From NCBI RefSeq assembly GCF_040833995.1, contig NZ_CP162138.1, positions 62,001 through 126,000 of the forward strand: a stretch of DNA of 64,000 nucleotides. Direction: 5' to 3'. The translations under genes and the position numbers were made by a program. The notes below the pieces were generated by a model, which was not told where the DNA came from, did not search any database, and saw only the letters and a program-made list of their open reading frames with translations. Positions 43,961-53,099 of this stretch are shown here, one piece after another (position 1 is the stretch's first letter; each line of letters opens with the position of its first letter). This DNA comes from Leptospira sp. WS58.C1. Lineage in GTDB: Bacteria; Spirochaetota; Leptospiria; Leptospirales; Leptospiraceae.

Positions 43961-45713
43961 TTTTTTTGGGAGAAGGTTTCGAAGTCGCCGGATCTTTTCC
44001 CAAGTTCAAAAAGATCTCTCTCAATTCCTTGGTAGAGTCCTCCACTTTTTCATCGATCCATAGTTCGTTTGCAGATGGGGAAGAATCGAATTTGATCTTT
44101 CTTTTTAAGATTTTCCCTCTTCTGGAAAGAAGAAGGTCCGCTTTTTTACCAGGCTGGTATTGATTTAATAATTCTGTCCAATTGCCTGGGAGAATCCTTT
44201 TGTCATCCAAAGCGATCCATTCGTCGCCTAGATTGATATCCGTTTCTTTTACGGATTTGGAAAGAAGGATCTTACTTACGATCATTCTTCCTCTTTCTTC
44301 TTTTACCCTAAATCCGGATTCGATTTTAGGTTTGGAAGCGGTCCTTTCCACCCCGATCAGATGTAAATATTTTTCAACAGGAATACGCTTCGGTTCCACG
44401 ATATAAGGATCGAATTCCAGTTTAAGATCCAGGCCTGTGACCTTCTTCGCCGTTTGGAAAAATTCAGCCTTGGTAAATCCTCTTTTTTTCTCCTGGTGGA
44501 ACTGCTTGTTCAAAGCAATCATGATATCGACTAGTGATTTTTTACCCTTGGTCTCTTTCAGGATATAAATATGTATGCTTAAGGATAAAATAGCACCTTT
44601 CGTATAATAAGAGATCCCGGTATTCGAAAAATTCGGATCGAAAGGACGATTATAATATTTAGTCCAAGCGGTAAAACTGGAATCTTCCAAACTCATCCAG
44701 GATTCACCCAAAGACTCCTCCAACTCCCGTATGTCCTTCCAAAGTTTGTTCAGATACTGCTGGGGGGAATAAGATCCGCAAAGAAGTAGAAAGTAGGCGT
44801 CGAAGAAGCTAGTGATACCTTCCGCGATCCATAATTCTTTTGTTAAATTCGGTTTTTGGTAATCGAAAGGGCCGAGCGCGATCGGACGAATTCTTTTTAC
44901 ATTCCAGTGATGGAAATATTCATGAGATAAAAGTTCTAAAAGTGTTCTGTAATTATCGGGGCTGGACCATCCATTCGGATCGAATTGGTTGATGCTACTA
45001 TTTAGATGTTCCAATCCTCCATACTGATTATCGCTCATATCCAAAGCGAATAGATAATATTGATTTTCCGTTCCGCCCAACAGTTTGATCTGGGTTTCCA
45101 CAATGGTTGCCAGATCCTTGGAGATCTTCTTCTTATCCTTTGTTTCAATATCTCCTAGGATGACTAGATCGAATTCGCATCCTTCTACGCTAAAACTGAG
45201 CTGCTTTTCGTTTGTAAGAAGGATAGGACAATCGAAAAATTCATCAAAGTTCTTTGCCTTCCAGGTTTGTTTGGAACCTTCCTTCTTCTTTAATCCCGTA
45301 TAACAAAAGCGAAAAGGAGTTAGGGTTCTCCAACTCAGCTCCGGTTCCAGATCGATCCGATCTTTCGGGTATAAGAATGTTGCGGGAGGGTGGACTAAAA
45401 TAAAATCGCTAGTGAAATAATTGGTTCGAACCGTGTGTTCGAATCCGTAGACTAGATAAGAAATTTTGAATGTTTCTCCCTTGGAAGAAACTTTCCATGT
45501 ATCCAAGTCCGTTTGCTCTAGGCTCCAGCCCGGTTTGGACTGTGTAAATTGGACTTGGTGGATGGATTTAGAATAATCTCGGATCTTGTAAGAACCCGGG
45601 GACCAGTTCGGAATACAGAGAAATGTTTCCTGTTTGTCCGGGTGGACTTCCATTTCCACCTTTAATAAATGTAGATGCGGTTGGTATGTATCTAATATAT
45701 ATTTTACGATCAC
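43947..45713 (-). CDS. M61 family glycyl-aminopeptidase-like metalloprotease
   Basis: A 588-residue protease. An N-terminal beta domain (about 1-180) leads to a gluzincin catalytic domain with zinc motif HEYFHH (His264, Glu265, His268) and downstream ligand Glu298 in WIAEGIT. A PDZ-like domain (about 455-555) closes the protein. This layout is that of M61 peptidases. No signal peptide is obvious, so a cytoplasmic role is likely. The Bcp gene ends 3 bases before its start, so the two share a transcript. Confidence 0.92.
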   Translation of the reverse strand: MIVKYILDTYQPHLHLLKVEMEVHPDKQETFLCIPNWSPGSYKIRDYSKSIHQVQFTQSKPGWSLEQTDLDTWKVSSKGETFKISYLVYGFEHTVRTNYFTSDFILVHPPATFLYPKDRIDLEPELSWRTLTPFRFCYTGLKKKEGSKQTWKAKNFDEFFDCPILLTNEKQLSFSVEGCEFDLVILGDIETKDKKKISKDLATIVETQIKLLGGTENQYYLFALDMSDNQYGGLEHLNSSINQFDPNGWSSPDNYRTLLELLSHEYFHHWNVKRIRPIALGPFDYQKPNLTKELWIAEGITSFFDAYFLLLCGSYSPQQYLNKLWKDIRELEESLGESWMSLEDSSFTAWTKYYNRPFDPNFSNTGISYYTKGAILSLSIHIYILKETKGKKSLVDIMIALNKQFHQEKKRGFTKAEFFQTAKKVTGLDLKLEFDPYIVEPKRIPVEKYLHLIGVERTASKPKIESGFRVKEERGRMIVSKILLSKSVKETDINLGDEWIALDDKRILPGNWTELLNQYQPGKKADLLLSRRGKILKRKIKFDSSPSANELWIDEKVEDSTKELREIFLNLGKDPATSKPSPKKTRSK

Positions 45714-45716
45714 GCC

Positions 45717-46196
45717 TTAGGCACCGGCCTCTTTTAAGATCGCCTCTAAAGTTTCGGCGACCGTTTTAGTGGGATCCACTTTTCTCCATACTTTGCGAAT
45801 GGTCCCGTCAGGTCCCACCAAAAAGCTGTCTCTAGAAAGTCCCTTGAACACTCTGCCTTGCCATTCTTGGTCTCCATAAACTCCTAAGGGACCGCTCAAA
45901 CTTTGTTTCGGATCGGACAGAAGAGGGAAACTTAGATTGAACTTGTCAATAAATTGTTTATGACTGTCCAAAGAATCGGAACTGATCCCATAGACCTTTG
46001 CCCCTGCTTGGGTGAACTTTTCCAAATTGTCTCGGTAAGAGCAGGCTTGTTTAGTACAACCTGGAGTGTCGTCTTTCGGATAAAAATACAACAAGGTCCA
46101 AGAACCGGCCGAGTCTTTAGGTAGATGTACGGTGTTTCCGGTAGAGCTGGATAAACTTACTTCCGGCAATTTTTTGCCTTCCCATGAGTCAGACAT
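45717..46196 (-). CDS. bcp: Thioredoxin-dependent peroxiredoxin Bcp/PrxQ
   Basis: A 159-residue peroxiredoxin reducing hydrogen peroxide and organic peroxides. DDTPGCTKQACSYRD gives peroxidatic Cys47 and resolving Cys52, the atypical two-Cys arrangement of the PrxQ group. YFYPKDDTPGCT is the family signature. It is first gene of a two-gene unit with the M61 peptidase, 3 bases apart. Confidence 0.96.
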   Translation of the reverse strand: MSDSWEGKKLPEVSLSSSTGNTVHLPKDSAGSWTLLYFYPKDDTPGCTKQACSYRDNLEKFTQAGAKVYGISSDSLDSHKQFIDKFNLSFPLLSDPKQSLSGPLGVYGDQEWQGRVFKGLSRDSFLVGPDGTIRKVWRKVDPTKTVAETLEAILKEAGA

Positions 46197-46324
46197 AAAG
46201 TTTTCCTCCTATTTTCCCTTCCGGATAGTTTCTACCGAAAACATTTTCGGGAAAAGGAAAAAATCCGCTAAAAAACTTGAAATCTCTCGGTTTTTCTCAT
46301 CCAATTACTGCTGTCGAATAACGC

Positions 46325-48589
46325 ATGCTGCAAAATCAAAAAATTCCCACTTTACCTTTTAGAACTCTAGTCTTTATTTCTTTTTTCTTATTCTCTTTTT
46401 TCTCTCTAGGTTCTCAGGAAGAAGAGCCCATCCTAGGGTGGAAAGACTTGGATCTTAAAAGATTGGAATGGGAATCCGTACAAGGATTTAAACCTTCATT
46501 CAAATCCGGTTTCGAATCCACAGAACCTGGATATGTAAAAATAGAAAAATTCCCGATCGTTCTGAACCAAATTTATAAAACTCCCGTTTCCGACAAGGTT
46601 CAGGAATTCACCATCCAGACAAAATTCAATCTTAGTTTCGATCCTAAGGCGAAAGTGTTCTTAAATCCGATCCGATTGTACTTAAATTTTATAGGAGAGA
46701 ATTGGGAAATTTATCTGAACGGTAACCTTCTACAAAAAGAGATCCATTTGGACTCGAACGGAAAAATGCAAATCCGAAAAACTCTCAGAGATCTGGACGT
46801 GCAGGTGGATTCCAGTCTATTACAAGCCGGAGAAAATAGACTCGTATTTCACATGTTAGGAGATGGGCCGGCGGTTCATCTTTCTGAGGAAGAGTATCCT
46901 GTACTTTCCCCCATCTTCACTCCGACGAATGTGGACCTCGGATTTTATCTGGATGGGGATTATACTTTAGGCGTTGAATACGATTTTTCCAAGAAAATCG
47001 GGATCTTAATCAATTTAAGTTTAAATACGATCTACATATTTTTCGGGCTTTATCACCTTCTCATTTTTTCCAAACGAAGAACGGATAAATATAACTTATA
47101 CTTCGGGATCTTCTCCATTTCCATGGCTGTGTACTCTTTGAGTAGATCCACGATCATTTTCGATTTTATTCAGGACAGTACTTGGATTACAAGAATTGAA
47201 TATGGTTCGGTGTCCTTGCTTGCACCTTTATTTTTACTTTTTCTTCACGATTATTTTTACGGGTCCACTTTACCGAATAAGGCGATACTTGGCATTACAG
47301 GATGGAGTTTTATTATCTTCTTCTTTTCTTTTTTAGCTCCATTCCAATACTTAATGATCAGTTTGAGAGCTTGGCAGATCTCCATACTACCTTCTCTCAT
47401 TTATCTATTGTACTTCATGGGAAAAGCGGTTTACCTTAGAAAAAAAGACGCATCCCTTATGGCGATCAGCATGTTCATCATCGTATTCATTTCGGGTTAC
47501 GATGTATTGGACTCCATGTTTTTCCAATCCGGAATACGATTCACGCAGTTTGCATATCTTCTTTTTGTGATTTCCTTAACCACCATACTTGCGAACAGAT
47601 TTATCGATCTGTACAAACAATCCGAAGAATTGAACATAGAACTTAGTCATCAAAAACTGGAACTGGCCAGGCAGAAGAATGCATTCTTCCGTTTTGTTCC
47701 GATGCAATTTTTGAGTGTACTGGGAAAAGATTCCGCGGTGGATGTGAATCTGGGCGATTCCGCATTAAGAGAGATGAGCGTCCTATTCACGGACATTCGT
47801 TCTTTTACTACCATCTCCGAGAAGATGACTCCCGAAGAAAACTTCCGATTTATCAACGGCTATCTGGCTAAGATGGAACCTCTGATCCAAAAATACGAGG
47901 GTTTCGTGGATAAATTTATGGGAGATGCGATCCTTGCCTTGTTTTCTGCGGAAAGAGTGATTCATTCGGAGAACAATTGGGAAGGAAAATCTGCTGCGGA
48001 TCGAGCGGTTCTTGCAGCAATTGATATGAGAAGAAGGGTCCGAGAACTGGAAGAAGAAGTGAAAGGTTTACACGGACATGTAAAGGGTGTAAGGATCGGG
48101 ATCGGTATTAATACGGGAAATCTGATGCTTGGGACTGTAGGATCTTCTCATAGACTGGACACAACCGTAATTGGCGACACTGTGAACGTTGCATCTCGTT
48201 TGGAAAGTCTTACGAATTTGTATAAGGCGGATATACTGATCACTCAAAATACATTATCTAGTCTTACTATTGCCGACGATCTTGCGATCCGAGAAGTGGA
48301 TTCGGTCGTGGTCAAAGGAAAAAGCCAAGCGATCATCATCTACGAAATTTATGAGTCTGACGATCCACATATCCGAAAACTAAAAGATGCAACTTTGCCC
48401 CTGATTTCTCGTGGAATTATTTTGTATAAAGTAGGAAATTTTAAGGAAGCTCTCCAAAATTTCGAACAGGCCTTAAAAGTTTATCCTGAAGATATAGTCG
48501 CGATCCTATACAGAAAACGTTGCCAAGAATATATAGAATCTCCGCCTGTTGGGAATTGGGTCGGGGTCCAACATCTTTTGGAAAAGTAG
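46325..48589 (+). CDS. Membrane class III adenylate/guanylate cyclase
   Basis: A 754-residue protein: signal peptide, extracytoplasmic beta domain (about 35-215), seven membrane helices (about 225-430, 7TM-DISM-like), short coiled coil, cyclase domain (about 475-680) and TPR-like tail. The catalytic metal Asp residues are in LFTDIRSFT and DKFMGDAILALF, and the substrate-binding VIGDTVNVASRLES has Asp, Asn and Arg, so it should be active. Asp in VIGD favours ATP as substrate over GTP. The ligand is unknown. Confidence 0.93.
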   Translation: MLQNQKIPTLPFRTLVFISFFLFSFFSLGSQEEEPILGWKDLDLKRLEWESVQGFKPSFKSGFESTEPGYVKIEKFPIVLNQIYKTPVSDKVQEFTIQTKFNLSFDPKAKVFLNPIRLYLNFIGENWEIYLNGNLLQKEIHLDSNGKMQIRKTLRDLDVQVDSSLLQAGENRLVFHMLGDGPAVHLSEEEYPVLSPIFTPTNVDLGFYLDGDYTLGVEYDFSKKIGILINLSLNTIYIFFGLYHLLIFSKRRTDKYNLYFGIFSISMAVYSLSRSTIIFDFIQDSTWITRIEYGSVSLLAPLFLLFLHDYFYGSTLPNKAILGITGWSFIIFFFSFLAPFQYLMISLRAWQISILPSLIYLLYFMGKAVYLRKKDASLMAISMFIIVFISGYDVLDSMFFQSGIRFTQFAYLLFVISLTTILANRFIDLYKQSEELNIELSHQKLELARQKNAFFRFVPMQFLSVLGKDSAVDVNLGDSALREMSVLFTDIRSFTTISEKMTPEENFRFINGYLAKMEPLIQKYEGFVDKFMGDAILALFSAERVIHSENNWEGKSAADRAVLAAIDMRRRVRELEEEVKGLHGHVKGVRIGIGINTGNLMLGTVGSSHRLDTTVIGDTVNVASRLESLTNLYKADILITQNTLSSLTIADDLAIREVDSVVVKGKSQAIIIYEIYESDDPHIRKLKDATLPLISRGIILYKVGNFKEALQNFEQALKVYPEDIVAILYRKRCQEYIESPPVGNWVGVQHLLEK

Positions 48590-48641
48590 AAGATCGTTTT
48601 TCGCTTTCCATAGGACCGGAGGCTTTTAAGAATAGGCACCT

Positions 48642-49010
48642 ATGATTTCTTATCCGGTGTACAAGCTCATTCATATCCTCGGTATTCTATTCTTATTCTC
48701 CGCGTACGGTGGTCTGGCACTTCACGTAATAAGTGGGGGTACAAAAGAGAACGCTCCTAAAAAACTGATCGCTTCCGCTCATGGAATAGGCATGACCTTT
48801 ATATTGATCGGAGGTATTGGAATGCTGGAAAGAATAGGACTTTTGACAAGCTTTCAAGGTTGGATTATCGCCAAGGCCCTGATTTGGCTTTTCTTCGGCG
48901 GATTATTGACTGCTTATTATAAAAAACCTGAGTTCGCAAAAATACTTTGGTTCGGTCTTCCCGTGCTTGGTACATTCTCCGCATATTTGGCATTATACAA
49001 ACCATTTTAA
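48642..49010 (+). CDS. Small four-helix membrane protein
   Basis: A 122-residue protein with four hydrophobic segments and His residues in helix 1 (KLIHILGILFLF), near helix 1/2 (LHVIS) and before helix 2 (SAHGIG). The pattern recalls CopD/SirB2-like haem or copper membrane proteins, but I cannot assign a family with confidence. It is a single gene, 52 bases after the cyclase. Confidence 0.65.
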   Translation: MISYPVYKLIHILGILFLFSAYGGLALHVISGGTKENAPKKLIASAHGIGMTFILIGGIGMLERIGLLTSFQGWIIAKALIWLFFGGLLTAYYKKPEFAKILWFGLPVLGTFSAYLALYKPF

Positions 49011-49073
49011 ATTTTTTTAAAGAAGGTTTTTTAAGATACTCCCGTTTGAATTTTTAAGAATGGGAATATAAGG

Positions 49074-49115
49074 ATCCGGTCCAAAAGGCCCAGGTCCTCG
49101 AGCCCGGGACCGGAT
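49074..49115 (+). other. Long stem in the leader of the lactamase-fold gene
   Basis: ATCCGGTCC (49074-49082) pairs with GGACCGGAT (49107-49115), a perfect 9-bp G+C-rich stem around a G+C-rich 24-base loop. No T-run follows. It lies 58 bases before the next start and after a gene that ends at 49010, so it could be a terminator remnant, a leader element or an operator. Confidence 0.4.
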
Positions 49116-49173
49116 ATTTAACAATGACCTAAGTTTTGGGGCGGACTATAAAAATGTGTGAAGGGATAAACTT

Positions 49174-50280
49174 ATGGCAAAGGTAAACGTTTCCAAATCG
49201 GTCAAAAAACCGTCCCCCAAAAAAGACTCCAGTCTCAAACCTATCAAAGATTTTCTAGGTTCTCGTGATCTTCCAGCCCCAGTGGATCGTTTGGAAGACG
49301 TCCGCAGAAGAGCCAGAAGGTTTAGGGATAGGTTTTTGTCGGGACCACAAGTCGTATATTACAAATCCTTTGATCTGGTGCGTGTACCTTATCCAACTAA
49401 GTATGCTTTGTTGAACGCTTTTAGTTTACCCACGCCGTTTTTGCATATCATCAATCGATTATTCATCATTCAATACAAAACTTCGGAGGGGATTAAGACC
49501 CTTTTATTCTCTCCATCCGATGTGGATGCGAACGCAGAAACTCCGTTTTTCAAAAGACTTTCCCAAAGTTTCGGCCCTTTTCAGGACCTTGGTAGAAAGA
49601 TTATGGCTCCTACTTTGAATACTGTCGAACAATGTCTGAAACAAGTAGGACTTCCTCCGGAGAAGGTGGATTATATTTCGTTCGATCATTTGCATACCCA
49701 GGATCTGCGTAAATGGTTAGGAGCGAATGGTCAGCGAGGATATTTCCCGAATGCAAAACTTTTAGTAATGAAAGAAGAATGGAATTCTATCCAAGGACTG
49801 CTTCCTCCTCAATCCGATTGGTACTGTCCGAATGGATCCGGCGGTATTTCCATGGATCGGGTTGTTTTATTGGATACTGATACCGAATTAGGTGGGGGAG
49901 TGGCTTTGATCCGAACCCCCGGTCATACCTACGGAAATCATAGTTTGGTAGCAAATACTCCGGAAGGAATTTTTGTGACGAGCGAAAATGGAGTAAGTGC
50001 AGATAACTATAACCCGCTTAAGTCTAGGATCCCTGGCGTGCGAAAATATGCAAAAAACACAGGCATGGAAGTGATCTTAAATGGAAACACATTGGAGATA
50101 GGCCTTGATCAATATATCTCCATGGTACTGGAAAAAGAGATTGCGGGTCCTTCTTTGCGAAATCCGGAATTTTATAATGTTATGCCTTCTTCCGAAATGA
50201 GCGGTTTCTGGCTTTTCCCCGGAACTAGTCCAACCTTCTCATTCGGACAATTAGAATTCGGTAATATAGTTATCCGTTAG
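49174..50280 (+). CDS. Metallo-beta-lactamase-fold protein with degenerate metal site
   Basis: A 368-residue protein with a Lys/Ser/Pro-rich start and lactamase-like fold. The usual HxHxDH becomes HLHTQD at 172-177, keeping two His but losing the Asp-His pair; RTPGHTYGNHS and SENGVSADN follow where further ligands lie. Metal binding may be altered or lost. The function is unknown. It begins a run of closely spaced genes: SDR 9 bases downstream, then the TRIC-like gene. Confidence 0.75.
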   Translation: MAKVNVSKSVKKPSPKKDSSLKPIKDFLGSRDLPAPVDRLEDVRRRARRFRDRFLSGPQVVYYKSFDLVRVPYPTKYALLNAFSLPTPFLHIINRLFIIQYKTSEGIKTLLFSPSDVDANAETPFFKRLSQSFGPFQDLGRKIMAPTLNTVEQCLKQVGLPPEKVDYISFDHLHTQDLRKWLGANGQRGYFPNAKLLVMKEEWNSIQGLLPPQSDWYCPNGSGGISMDRVVLLDTDTELGGGVALIRTPGHTYGNHSLVANTPEGIFVTSENGVSADNYNPLKSRIPGVRKYAKNTGMEVILNGNTLEIGLDQYISMVLEKEIAGPSLRNPEFYNVMPSSEMSGFWLFPGTSPTFSFGQLEFGNIVIR

Positions 50281-50289
50281 GAAATATAC

Positions 50290-51096
50290 ATGAATATACT
50301 CATCACCGGTGCAAACGGCGGTTTAGGAAAAAATCTTGCGGAGAAGGCCTATTCCTTAGGTCATAATATCCTTATCACAAATCTGAACGAAAAGGCCCTA
50401 AAAGATTTCGTGTCTAAACAAAAGTTTGACAAGAACAGGGTTTTAACCGCAAAATTGGATGTGACTTCTCCTTCCGATTGGAAGAAGGTCATGGATCTTG
50501 TTTATAAAAAATGGGGAAAACTCGACATTTTAATGAATGTGGCAGGATATCTTCTTCCCGGTTATATAGAAAATGTAAGTCCTAAGGATATAGACAGGCA
50601 TATCGATATCAACGCCAAAGGCCTGATGTACGGAACTAGGGAAGCTTCTATCCGAATGATCGCACAAGGCGGAGGGCATATTATAAATATTGCATCTTTA
50701 GCGGGTGTGGCCCCGATCCCAGGAATATCTCTTTATTCCACTTCTAAGTTTGCAGTCAGAGGGTTCTCCTTAGCGGTAGCCCAAGAATTAAGACCCAAAA
50801 AAGTATTCGTCAGTGTTGTATGTCCCGATGCGATCCAAACACCGATGCTTGATCTGCAAAAAGATTATGAAGAAGCTTCTATGACATTTTCCGGAAACAG
50901 ATATCTCAAAACGGAAGAAGTAACCGATATTATTTTTAATAAAGTAATTCCTAATAAACCTATGGAAGTCTTGATCCCAGGTTCCAGAGGATTTTTGGCG
51001 AAGGTCGGAAGTTTTCTACCCGGTTTGAACGCGTTACTCAGTCCTTCTCTCATGAATAAAGGTAAGAAAAAACAAACGGTCTACAAAAAGGGTTAA
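50290..51096 (+). CDS. Short-chain dehydrogenase/reductase
   Basis: A 268-residue SDR with cofactor motif TGANGGLG, NVAGY, and catalytic Ser with YSTSK. The long C-terminal extension (about 215-268, PMEVLIPGSRGFLAKVGSFLPG) is typical of SDR forms acting on lipids or retinol-like substrates near membranes. The substrate is unknown. It sits between the lactamase-fold gene and the TRIC-like gene with near-zero gaps, so the three are likely an operon. Confidence 0.88.
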   Translation: MNILITGANGGLGKNLAEKAYSLGHNILITNLNEKALKDFVSKQKFDKNRVLTAKLDVTSPSDWKKVMDLVYKKWGKLDILMNVAGYLLPGYIENVSPKDIDRHIDINAKGLMYGTREASIRMIAQGGGHIINIASLAGVAPIPGISLYSTSKFAVRGFSLAVAQELRPKKVFVSVVCPDAIQTPMLDLQKDYEEASMTFSGNRYLKTEEVTDIIFNKVIPNKPMEVLIPGSRGFLAKVGSFLPGLNALLSPSLMNKGKKKQTVYKKG

Positions 51097-51097
51097 T

Positions 51098-51718
51098 GTG
51101 GACCTTTTTTATTTTTTCAATTTGGCCGGGGTCACCGTATTTGCGGTGTCCGGAGCCTTGGCCGCTGCGGAAAAAAAGACCTACCATGCGGATGCGTTCA
51201 GCGTATTTTTCACGGGATTTATCACTGCAATCGGCGGCGGGACACTAAGAGATATTACTTTAGGAAATTATCCTGTTTCTTGGGTTTCCGATTCGAATGT
51301 TCTTTGGGCGATATTTGCAGGTTTTGCGATCACGTTCGTATTTCCTAAATTTTTGATCCGGATGAAAACCGGGATTTTCTTTTTCGATACTGTCGGGATC
51401 GGGATCTACACGGTGATCGGAACTAGGATCTCTTTACTCAGCGGAGTAAATCCTTTTGCCGCTGCCATCTTGGGAATGATATCCGCAGTGTTCGGAGGAG
51501 TAATCCGAGACACTCTTATTAACGAAGTTCCCATGATCTTCCGAAAAGAAATTTATGCGACTGCATGTTTGGCAGGAGCAATCTTATATATCGTATTAGA
51601 TAGATATGAAGTGAACGGAAGTTTAAACACTACAGTTTCCGCCTTACTTGTGATATTGATCCGAATGATTGCGGTTCGATTTAATCTCTCTCTCCCTAAA
51701 TTCCGTTTGCCGGATTAG
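51098..51718 (+). CDS. TRIC/UPF0126 family cation channel-like protein
   Basis: A 206-residue membrane protein with seven helices and two copies of a repeat each holding a Gly-rich motif: ITAIGGGTLRDITLG and SAVFGGVIRDTLINE. These twin motifs mark the UPF0126/YadS family, which is homologous to trimeric intracellular cation channels. The start is GTG 51098, one base after the SDR stop codon. The ion and physiological role here are unknown. Confidence 0.9.
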   Translation: MDLFYFFNLAGVTVFAVSGALAAAEKKTYHADAFSVFFTGFITAIGGGTLRDITLGNYPVSWVSDSNVLWAIFAGFAITFVFPKFLIRMKTGIFFFDTVGIGIYTVIGTRISLLSGVNPFAAAILGMISAVFGGVIRDTLINEVPMIFRKEIYATACLAGAILYIVLDRYEVNGSLNTTVSALLVILIRMIAVRFNLSLPKFRLPD

Positions 51719-51764
51719 TCTAACATCTTAAAGTCCAACCTGGTTTTTCAAAGGAGGATCTAGG

Positions 51765-53054
51765 ATGTATAGAAAAGGGTCTAATCAAGGACTACTTTGG
51801 ATATTTGCAGTTATTCTTTTGCTGATCGTTTTTATAAAACCGAAAGACAACGGAGCCGCTTATACTTCTTATTTTAAGGACCTAAACACAGAGCTCAAAG
51901 AAAATGGACCCGGAAAACCGATCGTATTACTCGATTTGGATCGTTTGGATTCCAATCTAAAACTTCTGAAAGAAAAAATCAAACCCCCTCTATCTTACAG
52001 AATCGTCGTAAAATCTCTCCCTTCTATAGATCTACTTAAGTATATCGTCAATGCCACAGGTTCCAAACGACTGATGGTTTTCCATTCCGGCGATATCATC
52101 ATGTTATTAAATGATCCTGAATTCCAAAAATTTGATATTCTTTTGGGAAAACCGATGCCGATCGCCGCTTTGGCGGAAATATATTCCAAAACGAAAAAAG
52201 AACATTTTCAAAATGTACAATGGCTGGTGGATACTTCCTATCGAGTGGAACAATATTTAGATTTTGCAAAGAAGAAGGATCTAAATTTAAAACTTAGTTT
52301 AGAGATCGATATAGGTTTGCATAGAGGGGGATTTGCGAAACCGGAAGATTCTTTTGCAGCGTTAGAGCTCCTCCAAAAAAATCCTAAGAACGTAGAGCTT
52401 TCCGGTTATATGGGTTATGAACCTCATGTAGCTTCCGTTCCGGTCATCTTCGAAAATAAGACCTCGGCTATGGAAAAGTCCCTTAAAAATTCCTTAGAGA
52501 TATATTCCGATTTTATAAAATTAGGAAAAGAAAAGTTCCCGGCTTTGTACCGAAAAGAATTGGTATTTAATGGGGGAGGGAGTAAAACCTACCGCTTTTA
52601 CCAAAAAAATCCTGGAGTAGTCAACGATGTATCCTTAGGTTCCGCTTTGGTAAAACCTACCGATTTCGATGTGGAAAGTTTAGAAGAACATAGCCCTGCC
52701 GTGTATATAGCAACTCCGGTTCTGAAAAAGTTAGAAGGAACCAAAATCCCTTTCTTAGAATCTTTGTCTTTTCTATTCCCGATCTGGAATCCGAACCAAG
52801 AAGTGACCTACTTCATTTATGGAGGAGCCTTCTCCGCTAAAAAAGAATCTCCTAAAGGACTCGAGGATAATTCCTTATTCGGTTCAAGCACCAACCAAAG
52901 TATTTTAACCGGATCCCGGGCGACTTCTTTAGACCCCGACGATCATGTATTTTTTAGGCCTACTCAAAGTGAAAAGGTAATGGCGGAAATGGGAGAGATC
53001 CATTTGTTACGTTCCGGTAAATTGATCGGTACTTGGAAAACTTTTATCAATTGA
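51765..53054 (+). CDS. Membrane-anchored D-threonine-aldolase-like (DSD1) PLP protein
   Basis: A 429-residue protein with one N-terminal membrane helix (LLWIFAVILLLIVFI) and an alanine-racemase-type PLP barrel. The probable PLP Lys is in YRIVVKSLPS, and later LEIDIGLHRGGF and VFNGGGSKTY match the D-threonine aldolase/D-serine dehydratase (DSD1) family. The C-terminal metal site of those enzymes is not obvious (DPDDHVFFRPTQSE may be its counterpart). The substrate may be a D-amino acid. The ribosome site AAAGGAGG is strong. Confidence 0.82.
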   Translation: MYRKGSNQGLLWIFAVILLLIVFIKPKDNGAAYTSYFKDLNTELKENGPGKPIVLLDLDRLDSNLKLLKEKIKPPLSYRIVVKSLPSIDLLKYIVNATGSKRLMVFHSGDIIMLLNDPEFQKFDILLGKPMPIAALAEIYSKTKKEHFQNVQWLVDTSYRVEQYLDFAKKKDLNLKLSLEIDIGLHRGGFAKPEDSFAALELLQKNPKNVELSGYMGYEPHVASVPVIFENKTSAMEKSLKNSLEIYSDFIKLGKEKFPALYRKELVFNGGGSKTYRFYQKNPGVVNDVSLGSALVKPTDFDVESLEEHSPAVYIATPVLKKLEGTKIPFLESLSFLFPIWNPNQEVTYFIYGGAFSAKKESPKGLEDNSLFGSSTNQSILTGSRATSLDPDDHVFFRPTQSEKVMAEMGEIHLLRSGKLIGTWKTFIN

Positions 53055-53099
53055 GATAAAAGAACTCTTAGAGTAACGCTAGGAAGAACTCCCTATTTT

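Noticed and set aside
45430..45445. tRNA-like GTTCGAATCC
   Set aside because: It lies inside the M61 peptidase gene and no acceptor or anticodon arms surround it.
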